Of a DNA stretch of 64,000 nt, positions 37,380 to 46,913 are shown piece after piece; the first letter of the stretch is position 1; every line of letters begins with the position of its first letter. Position numbers and translations under genes: made by a program. The notes beneath the pieces are model-generated. The model worked only from the letters and a program-made list of their open reading frames with translations. It had not been told where the DNA came from and did not search any database. Origin of the DNA: Brachybacterium sillae (lineage in GTDB: Bacteria; Actinomycetota; Actinomycetes; Actinomycetales; Dermabacteraceae); assembly GCF_025028335.1 (NCBI RefSeq), contig NZ_JAFEUW010000001.1, forward strand, positions 868,001 through 932,000. Reading direction: 5' to 3'.

Positions 37380-37661
37380 TCAGCGACGGCGGCCCTTCTT
37401 GTCGTCCTTCTCGTGGCCCTTGAAAGTCCGCGTCGGAGCGAACTCGCCGAGCTTGTGGCCGACCATCGACTCGGTGACGAACACCGTGACGTGCTTGCGG
37501 CCGTCGTGCACTGCGAAGGTGTGGCCGAGGAAGTCCGGCGTGATGACCGAACGACGCGACCAGGTCTTGATGACGTTCTTGGAGCCCTTCTCGTTCGCGG
37601 CATCCACCTTCTTCTGCAGGTGGTCGTCGACGAACGGGCCCTTGGAAATGCTGCGAGGCAT
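37380..37661 (-). CDS. rpsS: 30S ribosomal protein S19
   Basis: S19 is a head protein that forms bridges to the large subunit and binds A-site tRNA indirectly. The 93-residue protein opens [20 protein letters not shown] and has [20 protein letters not shown] and [12 protein letters not shown]. It lies 18 bp after rplB. Confidence 0.98.
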   Translation of the reverse strand: MPRSISKGPFVDDHLQKKVDAANEKGSKNVIKTWSRRSVITPDFLGHTFAVHDGRKHVTVFVTESMVGHKLGEFAPTRTFKGHEKDDKKGRRR

Positions 37662-37679
37662 GGTGTGCGGATCTCCCTA

Positions 37680-38516
37680 TCAGCGTTTCTTGCCGGTGCG
37701 ACGACGGCGGACGATGAGCTTGTCGCTCGCCTTGTTCGGGCGGCGGGTGCGGCCCTCGGGCTTGCCCCAGGGCGACACCGGGTGACGACCACCCGAGGTG
37801 CGGCCCTCACCACCACCGTGCGGGTGGTCCACCGGGTTCATCACGACACCGCGGACGTGCGGGCGCTTGCCCTTCCAGCGCATGCGGCCGGCCTTGCCCC
37901 AGTTGATGTTCGACTGCTCGGCGTTGCCGACCTCGCCGATGGTGGCGCGGCAGCGGAGGTCCACGTTGCGGATCTCGCCGGAGGGCATGCGCAGCTGGGC
38001 GTAGGGGCCCTCCTTCGCGACCAGCTGCACCGAGGCGCCCGCGGAGCGGGCGATCTTGGCGCCGCCGCCGGGACGGAGCTCGATCGCGTGGATCACGGTG
38101 CCCAGCGGGATGTTCCGCAGGGGCAGGTTGTTGCCGGGCTTGATGTCGGCGTTCGGGCCGTTCTCCACCCAGTCACCCTGACGCAGCTTGGCCGGGGCCA
38201 GGATGTAGCGCTTCTCGCCGTCCGTGTAGTGGAGCAGCGCGATGCGGGCGGTGCGGTTGGGGTCGTACTCGATGTGCGCGACCTTGGCGTTCACGCCGTC
38301 CTTGTCATGACGACGGAAGTCGATGACGCGGTACGCACGCTTGTGGCCGCCGCCGCGGTGGCGGGAGGTCACACGACCGTTGTTGTTGCGGCCGCCGGAC
38401 TTGGTCAGCGGGCGGACCAGCGACTTCTCCGGCGTGGAACGGGTGATCTCGACGAAGTCGGCGACGCTGGAGCCGCGACGGCCCGGCGTGGTCGGCTTGT
38501 GCTTGCGAATTCCCAT
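37680..38516 (-). CDS. rplB: 50S ribosomal protein L2
   Basis: L2 is needed for subunit joining and peptidyl transferase assembly. The 278-residue protein carries [20 protein letters not shown] in the N-terminal half and the active-site proximal [20 protein letters not shown] (with the conserved His) in the C-terminal half, ending [13 protein letters not shown]. It opens with [17 protein letters not shown]. Confidence 0.98.
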   Translation of the reverse strand: MGIRKHKPTTPGRRGSSVADFVEITRSTPEKSLVRPLTKSGGRNNNGRVTSRHRGGGHKRAYRVIDFRRHDKDGVNAKVAHIEYDPNRTARIALLHYTDGEKRYILAPAKLRQGDWVENGPNADIKPGNNLPLRNIPLGTVIHAIELRPGGGAKIARSAGASVQLVAKEGPYAQLRMPSGEIRNVDLRCRATIGEVGNAEQSNINWGKAGRMRWKGKRPHVRGVVMNPVDHPHGGGEGRTSGGRHPVSPWGKPEGRTRRPNKASDKLIVRRRRTGKKR

Positions 38517-38561
38517 GGTGGGTTTCCCTCAGTCTCTTCGTCTCTTCTCGGTGCGGCCGCC

Positions 38562-38864
38562 TCAGGCGACCGACCCTCCGAAGATGTCGATGGTTCCGTC
38601 GACCAGGGTCACGATCGCGCGCTTGGTGTCCTTGCGCTTGCCCATCCCGAAGCGGGTGCGGCGGGTCTTGCCCTGGCGGTTGATGGTGTTCACCGAGAGG
38701 ACCTTCACGCCGAAGACGGACTCCACGGCGTTCTTGATCTCGGTCTTGTTGGCGCGGGAGTCCACCACGAAGGTGTACTTGCCCTCGTTCATCAGGCCGT
38801 AGCTCTTCTCGGAGACGACGGGCGCGAGCAGCACGTCGCGCGGGTCCTTGTTCAGCGAGGTCAC
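38562..38864 (-). CDS. rplW: 50S ribosomal protein L23
   Basis: L23 is at the exit-tunnel rim, the main dock for trigger factor and SRP. The 100-residue protein includes [40 protein letters not shown] and [20 protein letters not shown]. The start is a GTG at 38864 that overlaps the rplD TGA (GTGA), coupling L23 to L4. Confidence 0.97.
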   Translation of the reverse strand: MTSLNKDPRDVLLAPVVSEKSYGLMNEGKYTFVVDSRANKTEIKNAVESVFGVKVLSVNTINRQGKTRRTRFGMGKRKDTKRAIVTLVDGTIDIFGGSVA

Positions 38865-39790
38865 TTCGACTCCTCCTCAGCGGACGCCCGGACGGCGTTC
38901 ACGAAGCCGGCGGCCTGTGCGGCCTCCTCCGTCGCGAACCAGACCTCGGCCTTGGTGCGGCCGTACCACGGGGAGTCCTCGGTGTGGTACTTCATCGAGC
39001 CCGCATTGCCCTTGATGGTGTAGCCGGACGGCGCGGTGCCGTCGGCCAGGGCGGCGGCCGAACCCTCACCGTACGGCGCGGCGGCCGCGGCGGAGACCGG
39101 CGTGGCGGACTCGTCCGCGGTGACCCGGCGGGCCCCCGCGGCGGAGGCGGGCAGGGTGAGCGTGGCCGTGGCCACGAACGCCTCGAGCGCCCCGGTGGTG
39201 AACACGACGTCGTCGGACAGCATGACGTCGTAGGTGTTCAGCTGATCGGCGAACAGCACATGCGCGTTGCGCAGGTTGCGCGCGGACATCGCACCCAGCT
39301 CGTCGGCGCGGTCGACGACCACCAGTAGGTGGCGACGATCGGAGACGGCGGACAGCGTGCGCACGGCGGCCTTGGTGGACGGTGCGGTGCCCTCCAGCAG
39401 AGCGGAGACCACGTGCACGCGGCCGTGACGGGCGCGATCGGAGAGGGCACCGCGCAGGGCGGCGGCCTTCATCTTCTTCGGGGTCCGCTGGCTGTAGTCG
39501 CGCGGGACCGGCCCGTGCACGACGCCACCGCCGGCGAACTGCGGAGCGCGGGTCGACCCCTGGCGGGCGCGGCCGGTGCCCTTCTGCTTGTACGGCTTCT
39601 TGCCGCCACCGGACACCTCACCGCGGTTCTTCGCCTTGTGGGTGCCCTGACGAGCGGCCGCCAGCTGGGCGACGACCACCTGGTGGATCAGCGGAACATT
39701 CGTCTGCGCGTCGAAGATCGACGCGGGGAGCTCGGCGGTCCCGGACTTCTTGCCGGCCGGATCGAGCACGTCGACGGTCAGATTGGCCAT
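38861..39790 (-). CDS. rplD: 50S ribosomal protein L4 with a 100-residue C-terminal extension
   Basis: L4 lines the exit tunnel; in Escherichia coli it also represses the S10 operon. The core (1-207) has [20 protein letters not shown] and [20 protein letters not shown] and stops near [10 protein letters not shown], where ordinary L4 ends. Here 100 more residues follow: an Ala-rich linker (about 208-255) and a compact module (257-297) with [25 protein letters not shown] and EEAAQAAGF. That module resembles a small domain I know from various actinobacterial proteins, with unclear function. No frameshift is involved, and the rplW overlap confirms the true end. The ATG at 39790 gives the normal N-terminus. 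Confidence 0.95.
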   Translation of the reverse strand: MANLTVDVLDPAGKKSGTAELPASIFDAQTNVPLIHQVVVAQLAAARQGTHKAKNRGEVSGGGKKPYKQKGTGRARQGSTRAPQFAGGGVVHGPVPRDYSQRTPKKMKAAALRGALSDRARHGRVHVVSALLEGTAPSTKAAVRTLSAVSDRRHLLVVVDRADELGAMSARNLRNAHVLFADQLNTYDVMLSDDVVFTTGALEAFVATATLTLPASAAGARRVTADESATPVSAAAAAPYGEGSAAALADGTAPSGYTIKGNAGSMKYHTEDSPWYGRTKAEVWFATEEAAQAAGFVNAVRASAEEESK

Positions 39791-39795
39791 CGGTC

Positions 39796-40476
39796 TCAGG
39801 CCTCCTTCGCGGAGCTCTTGACGGCGGAGCGGACCAGCACGAGGCCGCCCTTGGGGCCGGGGACGGCGCCCTTGACGAGCACGAGGCCCTTCTCCACGTC
39901 GACCGCGTGAACGGTCAGGTTCTGAACACTGGTGCGGACGTTGCCCATGCGGCCCGCCATGCGCAGGCCCTTGAACACGCGCCCGGGGGTCGAGGCGCCG
40001 CCGATGGAACCCGGCTTGCGGTGGTTGCGGTGCGCACCGTGGGAGGCGCCCACACCCGCGAAGCCGTGGCGCTTCATGACGCCGGCGGTGCCCTTGCCCT
40101 TGGTGGTGCCGACGACGTCGACCTTCTGGCCGGCCTCGAAGATCGACGCGTCGATCTCCTGGCCGACGGTGTACTCCGAGGCGTTGGAGGTGCGCAGCTC
40201 GGCGAGGTGACGGCGCGGGGTCACGCCGGCCTTCTCGAAGTGGCCCTTCAGCGGCTTGGAGACCTTGCGCGGGTCGATCTGCCCGTAGGCGATCTGCACG
40301 GCGTCGTAGCCGTCGGTCTCGACGGAGCGGACCTGGGTGACGACGTTCGGTCCGGCCTGCACGACGGTGACGGGAACGAGCTTGCCGTTCTCGTCCCACA
40401 CCTGGGTCATGCCGATCTTGGTGCCGAGCACGCCCGAGACCGGGCGGGCGGCCTGTCCGGTGAGGTTGTTGCTCAT
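39796..40476 (-). CDS. rplC: 50S ribosomal protein L3
   Basis: L3 is an assembly initiator whose loop reaches the peptidyl transferase centre. The 226-residue protein has [20 protein letters not shown], the loop [20 protein letters not shown] with the Gln/His methylation neighbourhood changed as usual, and [16 protein letters not shown]. It lies 11 bp after rpsJ. Confidence 0.98.
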   Translation of the reverse strand: MSNNLTGQAARPVSGVLGTKIGMTQVWDENGKLVPVTVVQAGPNVVTQVRSVETDGYDAVQIAYGQIDPRKVSKPLKGHFEKAGVTPRRHLAELRTSNASEYTVGQEIDASIFEAGQKVDVVGTTKGKGTAGVMKRHGFAGVGASHGAHRNHRKPGSIGGASTPGRVFKGLRMAGRMGNVRTSVQNLTVHAVDVEKGLVLVKGAVPGPKGGLVLVRSAVKSSAKEA

Positions 40477-40487
40477 GTCGACCTGCC

Positions 40488-40796
40488 TCAGAGCTTGATC
40501 TCGATGTTGACGTCCGCCGGCAGGTCGAGGCGCATGAGCGAATCCACGGCCTTCGGCGTGGGATCGACGATGTCGATCAGTCGCTTGTGCGTGCGCATCT
40601 CGAAATGCTCACGGGAGTCCTTGTACTTGTGGGGCGACCGGATGACCACGAACACGTTCTTTTCAGTCGGCAGCGGCACCGGGCCCACGACCGTCGCACC
40701 GGCACGGGTCACCGTGTCGACGATCTTGCGCGCCGAGCTGTCGATGACCTCGTGGTCGTACGACTTGAGCCGGATGCGGATCTTCTGTCCCGCCAT
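40488..40796 (-). CDS. rpsJ: 30S ribosomal protein S10
   Basis: S10 is a head protein and also the NusE antitermination partner of NusB. The 102-residue protein reads [20 protein letters not shown] at the start and [10 protein letters not shown] at the end, with [19 protein letters not shown] in the loop. The ATG at 40796 is preceded by GAAGGA. It is the first gene of the S10 operon, with a leader of about 280 nt. Confidence 0.98.
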   Translation of the reverse strand: MAGQKIRIRLKSYDHEVIDSSARKIVDTVTRAGATVVGPVPLPTEKNVFVVIRSPHKYKDSREHFEMRTHKRLIDIVDPTPKAVDSLMRLDLPADVNIEIKL

Positions 40797-41049
40797 GGCG
40801 TCCTTCGTCTCTCTCTTCAACGTCAGATGACATTTCCGCAGTCGGCTCCGGCCCCCGAGGACGGGCGTGTCGGACTCCTCGGGGTGCATCGACCCGTGTG
40901 GGGGCTGCCGTGTCCGGCTGCGGTGTCCGTGCTGATCCCTTCGACGATGCGCATTCGGGGGCGGGTGCCCACCGTTCGCATCCCCGGGACGGGCCACGTC
41001 CGGTGATCATTCGCCCCGCGCGATGCAGTGCGCCCACGGGGAGAACGGA

Positions 41050-41100
41050 ACCGGGGATGTCGGCCCGCACAGACAACCCCGCCAGTCTGCCATCCCCGGT
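41050..41100. repeat. 10-bp inverted repeat around the rpsJ promoter start region
   Basis: ACCGGGGATG (41050-41059) and CATCCCCGGT (41091-41100) are perfectly complementary, 31 bp apart. They bracket the predicted -10 and transcript start of the S10 operon. The centre-to-centre distance is about four helix turns, so a protein site is possible. Confidence 0.5.
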
Positions 41101-41113
41101 GGTGGTCCCTCAA
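41084..41113 (-). promoter_or_regulatory. promoter of the S10 operon
   Basis: TTGAGG (41113-41108) and CAGACT (41089-41084) on the minus strand are 18 bp apart, close to the str promoter TTGACC-18-TAGACT. Start would be near 41077, giving a leader of about 280 nt before rpsJ. Apart from this, the inverted repeat and the terminator at 41118, the gap 40797-41201 shows no gene. Confidence 0.5.
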
Positions 41114-41117
41114 GGCC

Positions 41118-41152
41118 GCGGGCGGTGGACCGTGTCACAGCCCACCGCCCGC
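41118..41152 (-). terminator. terminator after the ngcEFG genes
   Basis: GCGGGCGGTGG and CCACCGCCCGC pair over 11 bp, 50 bp beyond the ngcG stop and just before the S10 promoter. It should insulate the ribosomal operon from the transporter operon. Confidence 0.65.
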
Positions 41153-41201
41153 CGATGGTGCGCTGCCCGCGCACCGATCACAGACTCACCCGATCAGGGA
41201 A

Positions 41202-42100
41202 TCACTTGTCGGTGCTGGTCCCGACCCCGCCCTGCAGCTGACGCTGGAAGATCACGTACACCACCAGCACCGGCAGCACAGTGATCACCACGGAGGCGAA
41301 CATGCCTGCCCAGACGGTGCGGTAGCCCTGCTGTGCCTGCAGGTTCACCAGCCCCTGCGCCAGCACCGCATTGCGCGGATCCGTGTTCAGCACCAACGGC
41401 AGCAGGTACTGGTTCCACAGGCCCAGGAAGTTGAAGATCGCGACCGACACCAGACCCGGCTTCGCCATCGGCAGCATGATCTGGAAGAAGGTGCGGAAGT
41501 CGCCCGCCCCGTCCAGCGCCGCGGCCTCGGAGCTCTCCTGCGGCAGGCCCACGAAGAACGAATGCAGGAAGAACACCGTGAACGGCAGGGCGAACGCCAC
41601 GTACGACAGGATCACGCCCAGCAGTCCGATGCGCCCGCCGATCAGCCCCATGTTCTGCAGGATGAAGAACAGCGGGACGACCGCCAGGAAGATCGGGAAG
41701 GTGAGGCCCGCGATCATCCCGTAGTAGATGATGCGGTTGCCGCGGAAGGAGAACCGCGCCAGCACGTAGGCGCACATGGCGCCCAGCAGCATCACCATGG
41801 CCAGCGCGGAGCCCACCACGATCACGGTGTTGAGGAAGTACTCCCGATGTTCGCCGCATTCCACGCCCGGGAGTAGTTGTTCCACTGCGGGGAGGCGGGC
41901 AGACCGAACGGGTCGGTGAGGATCTCGTTGGAGGTCTTGAACGAGGTGTACACCGTCCACAGCAGCGGGAACAGCACCAGCACCGCCCACAGGGCGAGCA
42001 CCAGGTGCGAGACGGCGCTGACGCCGCGGTCCGAGGCGGGACGCCGCGGGGTTCGTCGGTGGGTGGCCGGCGCGGGGGCCGGGGTCACGGTGGTGCTCAT
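41202..42100 (-). pseudogene. ngcG: ABC sugar permease NgcG-like, frameshifted
   Basis: This is the second membrane subunit of a carbohydrate importer (MalG type, six membrane segments). The gene starts at the ATG at 42100, overlapping the ngcF stop. The first frame reads through the first membrane segment and WNAANIG, and then at about 41838-41848 the frame shifts; the rest (EYFLNTVIVVGSALAMVMLL to the end) is read one base over. One missing base in the GGGAG stretch explains it. The corrected product is about 299 residues, normal for the family, and keeps the EAA loop (SSEAAALDGAGDFRTFFQIM) that docks the ATPase. As it stands, the first frame ends after 92 residues. Confidence 0.8.
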
Positions 42101-43140
42101 CGGGAGCCCTCCTTCCGGCTGCGGCCCAGACCCATGACGATCAGGGCGACGAGCATCGTCACGAGCGCCATCACCACACCCATCGCGCTGGCCTCACCGA
42201 CACGGCCCTGACTGAAGGCCGTCTGGTACAGGTACTGGGAGACGACCCTGGTGCTGTTGTCGGTGCCGCCGTTGGGCGTCATCACCGCGATGAAGGTGAA
42301 GGCGTCCAGCGCGAAGATCCCCATGTACACCAGGGCGGTGGAGACGCTGTCGCGCATCATCGGCGCCACGATCTGCACGGCCGTGCGGAAGCGCCCGGCA
42401 CCGTCCAGCCGCGCCGCCTCCAGCACCTCCTGGCCCACCGACTTGATGGCCGCCACGAACATCACCATGTAGAAGCCCACGAAGGTCCAGATGATCGCGA
42501 AGGCCACCGCCCCGAGCGCCACCCGCTGGTCACCCAGCCAGGCGATCGACACGGGGCCCGCCCCGAAGGGCCGCAGCACCAGGTTCAGCAGACCGTTCAG
42601 CAGGCCCGCACTGGGGTGGTACACGAAGTTGAACAGGATGCCGGTGATCACCGCCGGCACGGCGTACGGGAAGAAGCTCACGACCCGGTAGAACGGCGAG
42701 CCGCGCACGCCCCGCACACCACCCTGGGTGCTGCCGCCGAAGGTCAGCATCACCGCCAGGGCGAAGGCCAGTCCGATGGTGACGATCGGCAGCACGGCCA
42801 ACAGCACCAGGTTGTTGCGCAGCGCCTTCCAGAACACGGGGTCGCCCGCGATCCGCTGGTAGTTCTCCAACCCGATGAACCGCATCGACGGGCTCAGACC
42901 CGACCAGTCCGTGAAAGAGTAGTAGAACGACTGGACGAACGGGGAGACCACGAACATCAGGTAGACGCCCAGCGGGATCCCCAGGAAGACCAGGAAGAAC
43001 AGAGCACGCTCAGGAGTCGGGCGCCGACGGCGACGACGCCCCGCGACCGGGGCGGCCTGGGGCGTCGTCTCCGCCGGCGTGACCGGCGTGGGGGAAGGCT
43101 CATGCAGAGACCTCGAACTTGGTGATGGAGTCGTCGTCAC
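42097..43140 (-). CDS. ngcF: ABC sugar permease NgcF-like
   Basis: This is the first membrane subunit (MalF type) of an N-acetylglucosamine/chitobiose-type importer. The 347-residue protein has a basic cytosolic N-terminus (GRRRRRRP at about 34), six predicted membrane segments from ALFFLVFLGIPLGVYLMFVV on, and the EAA loop QEVLEAARLDGAGRFRTAVQ for the ATPase. It is intact. The start is a GTG at 43140, inside the end of ngcE (41-bp overlap), and the stop overlaps the ngcG ATG. No ATPase gene is nearby; NgcEFG systems usually borrow the shared MsiK ATPase. Confidence 0.85.
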   Translation of the reverse strand: MTTTPSPSSRSLHEPSPTPVTPAETTPQAAPVAGRRRRRRPTPERALFFLVFLGIPLGVYLMFVVSPFVQSFYYSFTDWSGLSPSMRFIGLENYQRIAGDPVFWKALRNNLVLLAVLPIVTIGLAFALAVMLTFGGSTQGGVRGVRGSPFYRVVSFFPYAVPAVITGILFNFVYHPSAGLLNGLLNLVLRPFGAGPVSIAWLGDQRVALGAVAFAIIWTFVGFYMVMFVAAIKSVGQEVLEAARLDGAGRFRTAVQIVAPMMRDSVSTALVYMGIFALDAFTFIAVMTPNGGTDNSTRVVSQYLYQTAFSQGRVGEASAMGVVMALVTMLVALIVMGLGRSRKEGSR

Positions 43141-44563
43141 GGACCTTGTCGATCATGGCCTGCTCGCGCTGCCGCAGCGTCGCGGCATCGATGTCGCCCT
43201 TGAGGAAGCTGGTCCAGTTGGTGATGGTCTCGGGGCCGAGGCCGTACCAGTCGACGAAGTTGTAGGTGAAGGTGTTCTCACCGGCCGCCGAGATCAGCTT
43301 GGTCACCGAGGCCAGGGCGCTGGAACCGAAGCCGTCCTCGGGCACGGTGTCCTTGATGACCGACGGGGCCTTGGTGAGCTTCGAGAAGTTCGCGGCCTGC
43401 TCCTTGGAGAGCATGACGCGCAGGAACTCGGCGCCACCGGCGGGGTTCTGGCCCTTCGCCGGCACGAAGTACTGCTCGGCAGCGGTGCCGTGGAGTGCCC
43501 CGTAGGGCAGCGCGCCGTCGCCCTCGACCGCCGGGTACGGCGCGGCTGTCATCCGGTACCCCTCGGGGGTCACGTCGGCCTGCTCGTTCTCGATCCGGGA
43601 GCCGGACGGGTAGAACACCGACTTGCCCTGCACCCAGGCGGTCTGGGCATCGGTGTGCTTGATGCCCTCCCCGCCGGGCTGGAAGTACCCGGCCTTCACG
43701 GCCTGCCCCATGGCGTCGTACGCCTTGACGATGGCGTCCTGATCGAAGGCGCCCTCCTCCAGGCGGTCGATCTTCTGCAGGACCTCCTTGCCTCCCAGCT
43801 GGGCGGCCGTGGAGAGGGTCATCTCCTGGTAGTAGTTCGACGCGTTCTGTCCGCCGGAGGAGAACAGCCACCGACCCTCGTCCTTGACCGTCTCGCCGAG
43901 GGCCATGAGCTCCTCCCAGGTCTGCGGGACCTGCCAGCCCTTCTCCTCGAACTCCTTGGCGGAGTGCCACAGGGCGAACACGGTGTAGACGTAGTTCATC
44001 CCGAGGAACTTGTCGCCGAACATGCCCGGGGTCTTGACCCCCGGCAGCAGATTCTCCTCGACCGTGCCCTCGGCGTCGAGCATCGGGGCGGCGAGCAGAT
44101 CGTCCAGGGCGGCGAGCTGCGGCACCAGACCGTCGATGGCGAGCTTCTGGGCACCGGAGTTGTCGAACACATCCGGCGGGTTGCCACCCGCGAAGCGCGG
44201 CTGCAGGTCCGGCTGGATGTTCACGGTGGAGCTCACCTTGACGTCGGCGTCCGGGTAGAGCTCCTTGTACTTGGTGCCGGCGTCCTGGGCGTACTGGTCG
44301 CCATAGCCGCCGTTGAAGATCACCGCATCGACCGGCTTGGTGCCGTCGACACCCAGCGGGTTGTCGGCGGACTTCTGCTCGCCCGCGACGGAGCCGCCGC
44401 CCTGCTGGGCATCATCGCCACCGCCACCTCCCGCGCAGGCGGACCGGGCCAAAACTCCGGCACTGCCACTGGCGAGGGCCAGGAATCGACGACGGGACGC
44501 CCCGAGGAGTTCGAGCGGCGAGGGAGTGGTGGACTCGGTTCCTCTTTCTCCAGTGAAAGGCAC
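43100..44563 (-). CDS. ngcE: ABC sugar-binding lipoprotein NgcE-like
   Basis: This is the extracellular binding protein of an N-acetylglucosamine/chitobiose-type importer. The 487-residue protein has a twin-arginine-like signal (SRRRFLALASGSAGVL), and the mature domain shows VIFNGGYGDQYAQ and LQPRFAGGNPPDVFDNSGA, which match the NgcE family as I know it. Oddities: the lipobox reads ARSAC, with Arg where Leu is expected at -3, so lipid attachment may be poor. The only possible start upstream of the signal is a GTG at 44563 with no ribosome binding site, while an AGAGGA lies inside the frame with no start codon after it. Together with the broken ngcG this suggests decay of the operon. Confidence 0.8.
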   Translation of the reverse strand: MPFTGERGTESTTPSPLELLGASRRRFLALASGSAGVLARSACAGGGGGDDAQQGGGSVAGEQKSADNPLGVDGTKPVDAVIFNGGYGDQYAQDAGTKYKELYPDADVKVSSTVNIQPDLQPRFAGGNPPDVFDNSGAQKLAIDGLVPQLAALDDLLAAPMLDAEGTVEENLLPGVKTPGMFGDKFLGMNYVYTVFALWHSAKEFEEKGWQVPQTWEELMALGETVKDEGRWLFSSGGQNASNYYQEMTLSTAAQLGGKEVLQKIDRLEEGAFDQDAIVKAYDAMGQAVKAGYFQPGGEGIKHTDAQTAWVQGKSVFYPSGSRIENEQADVTPEGYRMTAAPYPAVEGDGALPYGALHGTAAEQYFVPAKGQNPAGGAEFLRVMLSKEQAANFSKLTKAPSVIKDTVPEDGFGSSALASVTKLISAAGENTFTYNFVDWYGLGPETITNWTSFLKGDIDAATLRQREQAMIDKVRDDDSITKFEVSA

Positions 44564-44737
44564 GGCCGGTCTACGTGGACATCGACAGACGACATCCGAC
44601 CCGGTCCGTGATGGGAACAGCTGTAGGCCCTGACGGCCCTCCCGTCCCGGGACATGCCGTCACGAGAGCGACCTGTCCTGTCATCCGCCGTGACCGTCAT
44701 GCACGCCGGCATCCGGGGAGCGTCCACGGGCGCCGTC

Positions 44738-44743
44738 TATGGT
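44738..44743 (+). promoter_or_regulatory. -10 element of the stress protein gene (leaderless)
   Basis: TATGGT ends 6 nt before the ATG at 44750, with no ribosome binding site. No clear -35 box is present. The gap to the divergent ngcE is 186 bp and holds nothing else I can name. Confidence 0.45.
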
Positions 44744-44749
44744 GTGCGC

Positions 44750-45436
44750 ATGAGTGCACCACACCAGACATCCCCGCTGACCACGCGGGTCTTCGACCTC
44801 GCCCACCCCCGCTCCCTCGGCGTGTACGCCACCTACGAGGAGGTGCAGACCGTCGTCGACACCCTGGCCGACCACGACTTCCCCGTGCAGAGCACGATGA
44901 TCGTGGGCACCGACCTGAAGCTGGTCGAGCGCGTCACCGGCCGGATGACGGTGGGCCGCGCCTTCACCAACGGGCTCGTGCAGGGCCTCCTGCTGGGCCT
45001 CTTCCTGGGCGCGATGTTCATGCTGCTGTCCTCAGCCCCGATCCTGACTCTGCTGTGGACGGCCCTGATGGGCGCGATCTTCTTCGGCATCTTCGGGGCG
45101 CTCGGCCATGCCGCCACCCGCGGCCACCGTGACTTCACGTCCCTGACCGCCACGATCCCGCTGCAGTACGAGTTGATGGTGGAGCACAACCACGCCGAGC
45201 AGGCGCGGGAGATCCTGCGCGGTGCGGGCGGTATCCCCACCCCGGCGACGCCGGCCACCCCGGTCGCGTCGCCCCACCCCGTCGCATCGGGCACGGAGGA
45301 CACCGCCGACGGCTCCGGCCGCGTCCGCCCGTCCTACGGTCTGCCGGCGCAGGAGGCCCCGCGTCCCGCGGAGCCTGGGCGCCGCGAGGACGGCTACGGA
45401 TACAGCGACGACACCACTCCCCCGCGCCTGCCCTGA
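44750..45436 (+). CDS. GSP17M/YflT-domain membrane stress protein
   Basis: This is a 228-residue protein with a general stress protein 17M-like domain at about residues 18-75 ([20 protein letters not shown] and [15 protein letters not shown]). Two adjacent hydrophobic segments follow (about 85-125, [18 protein letters not shown] and [19 protein letters not shown]), then a Pro-rich tail of about 65 residues. It is probably an inner-membrane protein; the molecular role of the family is not known. It begins at an ATG without a ribosome binding site just after a -10 box. It is convergent with tuf, with a strong terminator between. Confidence 0.8.
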   Translation: MSAPHQTSPLTTRVFDLAHPRSLGVYATYEEVQTVVDTLADHDFPVQSTMIVGTDLKLVERVTGRMTVGRAFTNGLVQGLLLGLFLGAMFMLLSSAPILTLLWTALMGAIFFGIFGALGHAATRGHRDFTSLTATIPLQYELMVEHNHAEQAREILRGAGGIPTPATPATPVASPHPVASGTEDTADGSGRVRPSYGLPAQEAPRPAEPGRREDGYGYSDDTTPPRLP

Positions 45437-45500
45437 GCGCGCCACCCCGGTGGGGCTCGCCCCGGGCGCGGGGCATCCCCCGCCGAGGACGAGCATGCGG

Positions 45501-45530
45501 AAGGCCCCGGACCTCGCGGTCCGGGGCCTT
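45501..45530. terminator. bidirectional terminator between the stress gene and tuf
   Basis: AAGGCCCCGGAC (45501-45512) and GTCCGGGGCCTT (45519-45530) form a perfect 12-bp stem with a 6-nt loop between convergent genes. The A-T pairs at its base suit either direction. Confidence 0.8.
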
Positions 45531-45585
45531 CTCACGTCAGGGGTTCTCCCCCGGCGTCGTCACTGCGGGCCGTGGCCCGCGGCGA

Positions 45586-46773
45586 TCACTTGGTGATCTT
45601 GGTGACGCGGCCGGAGCCCACGGTGCGGCCACCCTCACGGATGGCGAAGCCGAGGCCCTCCTCCATGGCGATCGGCTGGATGAGCTCGACCGACATCTCG
45701 GTGGAGTCGCCCGGCATGACCATCTCGGTGCCCTCGGGCAGGGTGATGACGCCGGTGACGTCCGTGGTGCGGAAGTAGAACTGCGGGCGGTAGTTCGAGT
45801 AGAACGGGTTGTGACGGCCGCCCTCGTCCTTGGACAGGATGTAGACCTGCGCCTCGAAGTTGGTGTGCGGGGTGATCGAACCCGGCTTCACGACGACCTG
45901 ACCGCGCTCGACGTCCTCACGCTTGGTGCCACGCAGCAGCAGACCGCAGTTCTCACCGGCCCACGCCTCGTCCATCTGCTTGTGGAACATCTCGATACCG
46001 GTGACGGTGGTCTTCTGAGCCTCGCGGATACCCACGATCTCGACCTCGGAGTTGATGGCGAGCTTGCCGCGCTCCACCTTGCCGGTCACCACGGTGCCGC
46101 GGCCGGTGATGGTGAAGACGTCCTCGATCGGCATGAGGAACGGCTTGTCCATGTCACGGACCGGGTCCGGGATGGACTCGTCGACGGCGTCCATGAGGTC
46201 CTCGACGGACTTGACCCACTGGGCGTCGCCCTCGAGGGCCTTCAGCGCGGACACGCGGATGACGGGGGCGTCCTCGTCGAACTCCTGGGAGCCCAGCAGC
46301 TCACGGACCTCCATCTCGACGAGCTCGAGGATCTCCTCGTCGTCGACCATGTCGGACTTGTTGAGGGCCACCAGCAGGTAGGGCACGCCCACCTGGCGGG
46401 CGAGCAGCACGTGCTCACGGGTCTGGGCCATCGGACCGTCGGTGGCGGCCACCACGAGGATGGCGCCGTCCATCTGCGCCGCGCCGGTGATCATGTTCTT
46501 GATGTAGTCGGCGTGACCCGGAGCGTCCACGTGGGCGTAGTGACGCTTCTCGGTCTGGTACTCGATGTGCGAGATGTTGATCGTGATACCGCGCTGCTTC
46601 TCCTCCGGCGCGTTATCGATCTGATCGAAGTCCCGCTTCTCGTTCAGGTCCGGGTACTTGTCGTACAGGACCTTGGAGATGGCGGCGGTCAGCGTGGTCT
46701 TGCCGTGGTCGACGTGACCGATGGTGCCGATGTTGACGTGCGGCTTGGTCCGCTCGAACTTGGCCTTGGCCAT
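45586..46773 (-). CDS. tuf: translation elongation factor EF-Tu
   Basis: EF-Tu delivers aminoacyl-tRNA to the ribosome with GTP. The 395-residue GTPase has G1 [11 protein letters not shown]3 DAPGHADY, G4 NKSDMVDD and the ends of domains 2 and 3 ([16 protein letters not shown] and the C-terminal [15 protein letters not shown]). It is the last gene of the str operon, 140 bp after fusA; this gap contains two hairpins, so tuf may also have its own promoter. AGGAGG lies 7 nt before the ATG. Confidence 0.98.
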   Translation of the reverse strand: MAKAKFERTKPHVNIGTIGHVDHGKTTLTAAISKVLYDKYPDLNEKRDFDQIDNAPEEKQRGITINISHIEYQTEKRHYAHVDAPGHADYIKNMITGAAQMDGAILVVAATDGPMAQTREHVLLARQVGVPYLLVALNKSDMVDDEEILELVEMEVRELLGSQEFDEDAPVIRVSALKALEGDAQWVKSVEDLMDAVDESIPDPVRDMDKPFLMPIEDVFTITGRGTVVTGKVERGKLAINSEVEIVGIREAQKTTVTGIEMFHKQMDEAWAGENCGLLLRGTKREDVERGQVVVKPGSITPHTNFEAQVYILSKDEGGRHNPFYSNYRPQFYFRTTDVTGVITLPEGTEMVMPGDSTEMSVELIQPIAMEEGLGFAIREGGRTVGSGRVTKITK

Positions 46774-46834
46774 TTTGTGTGTCCTCCTAGGACTTCTTCT
46801 CTTTCGGGTACTGCAGGTTCGGGGTCGGCCCGCC

Positions 46835-46907
46835 GCGGATCAGAACGATCCGCCGCGCTCCGACAGTGACCGGGAGGGCGGCCGACGGTTGATCGTACCG
46901 CCCTCCC
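46835..46907 (-). promoter_or_regulatory. two hairpins in the fusA-tuf gap
   Basis: GGGAGGGCGG/CCGCCCTCCC (46872-46881 with 46898-46907) begins 6 bp after the fusA stop, and GCGGATC/GATCCGC (46835-46841 with 46847-46853) follows. Neither has a T-run. They may be partial terminators or RNA processing sites setting the tuf to fusA ratio. Confidence 0.5.
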
Positions 46908-46913
46908 CGTGAC

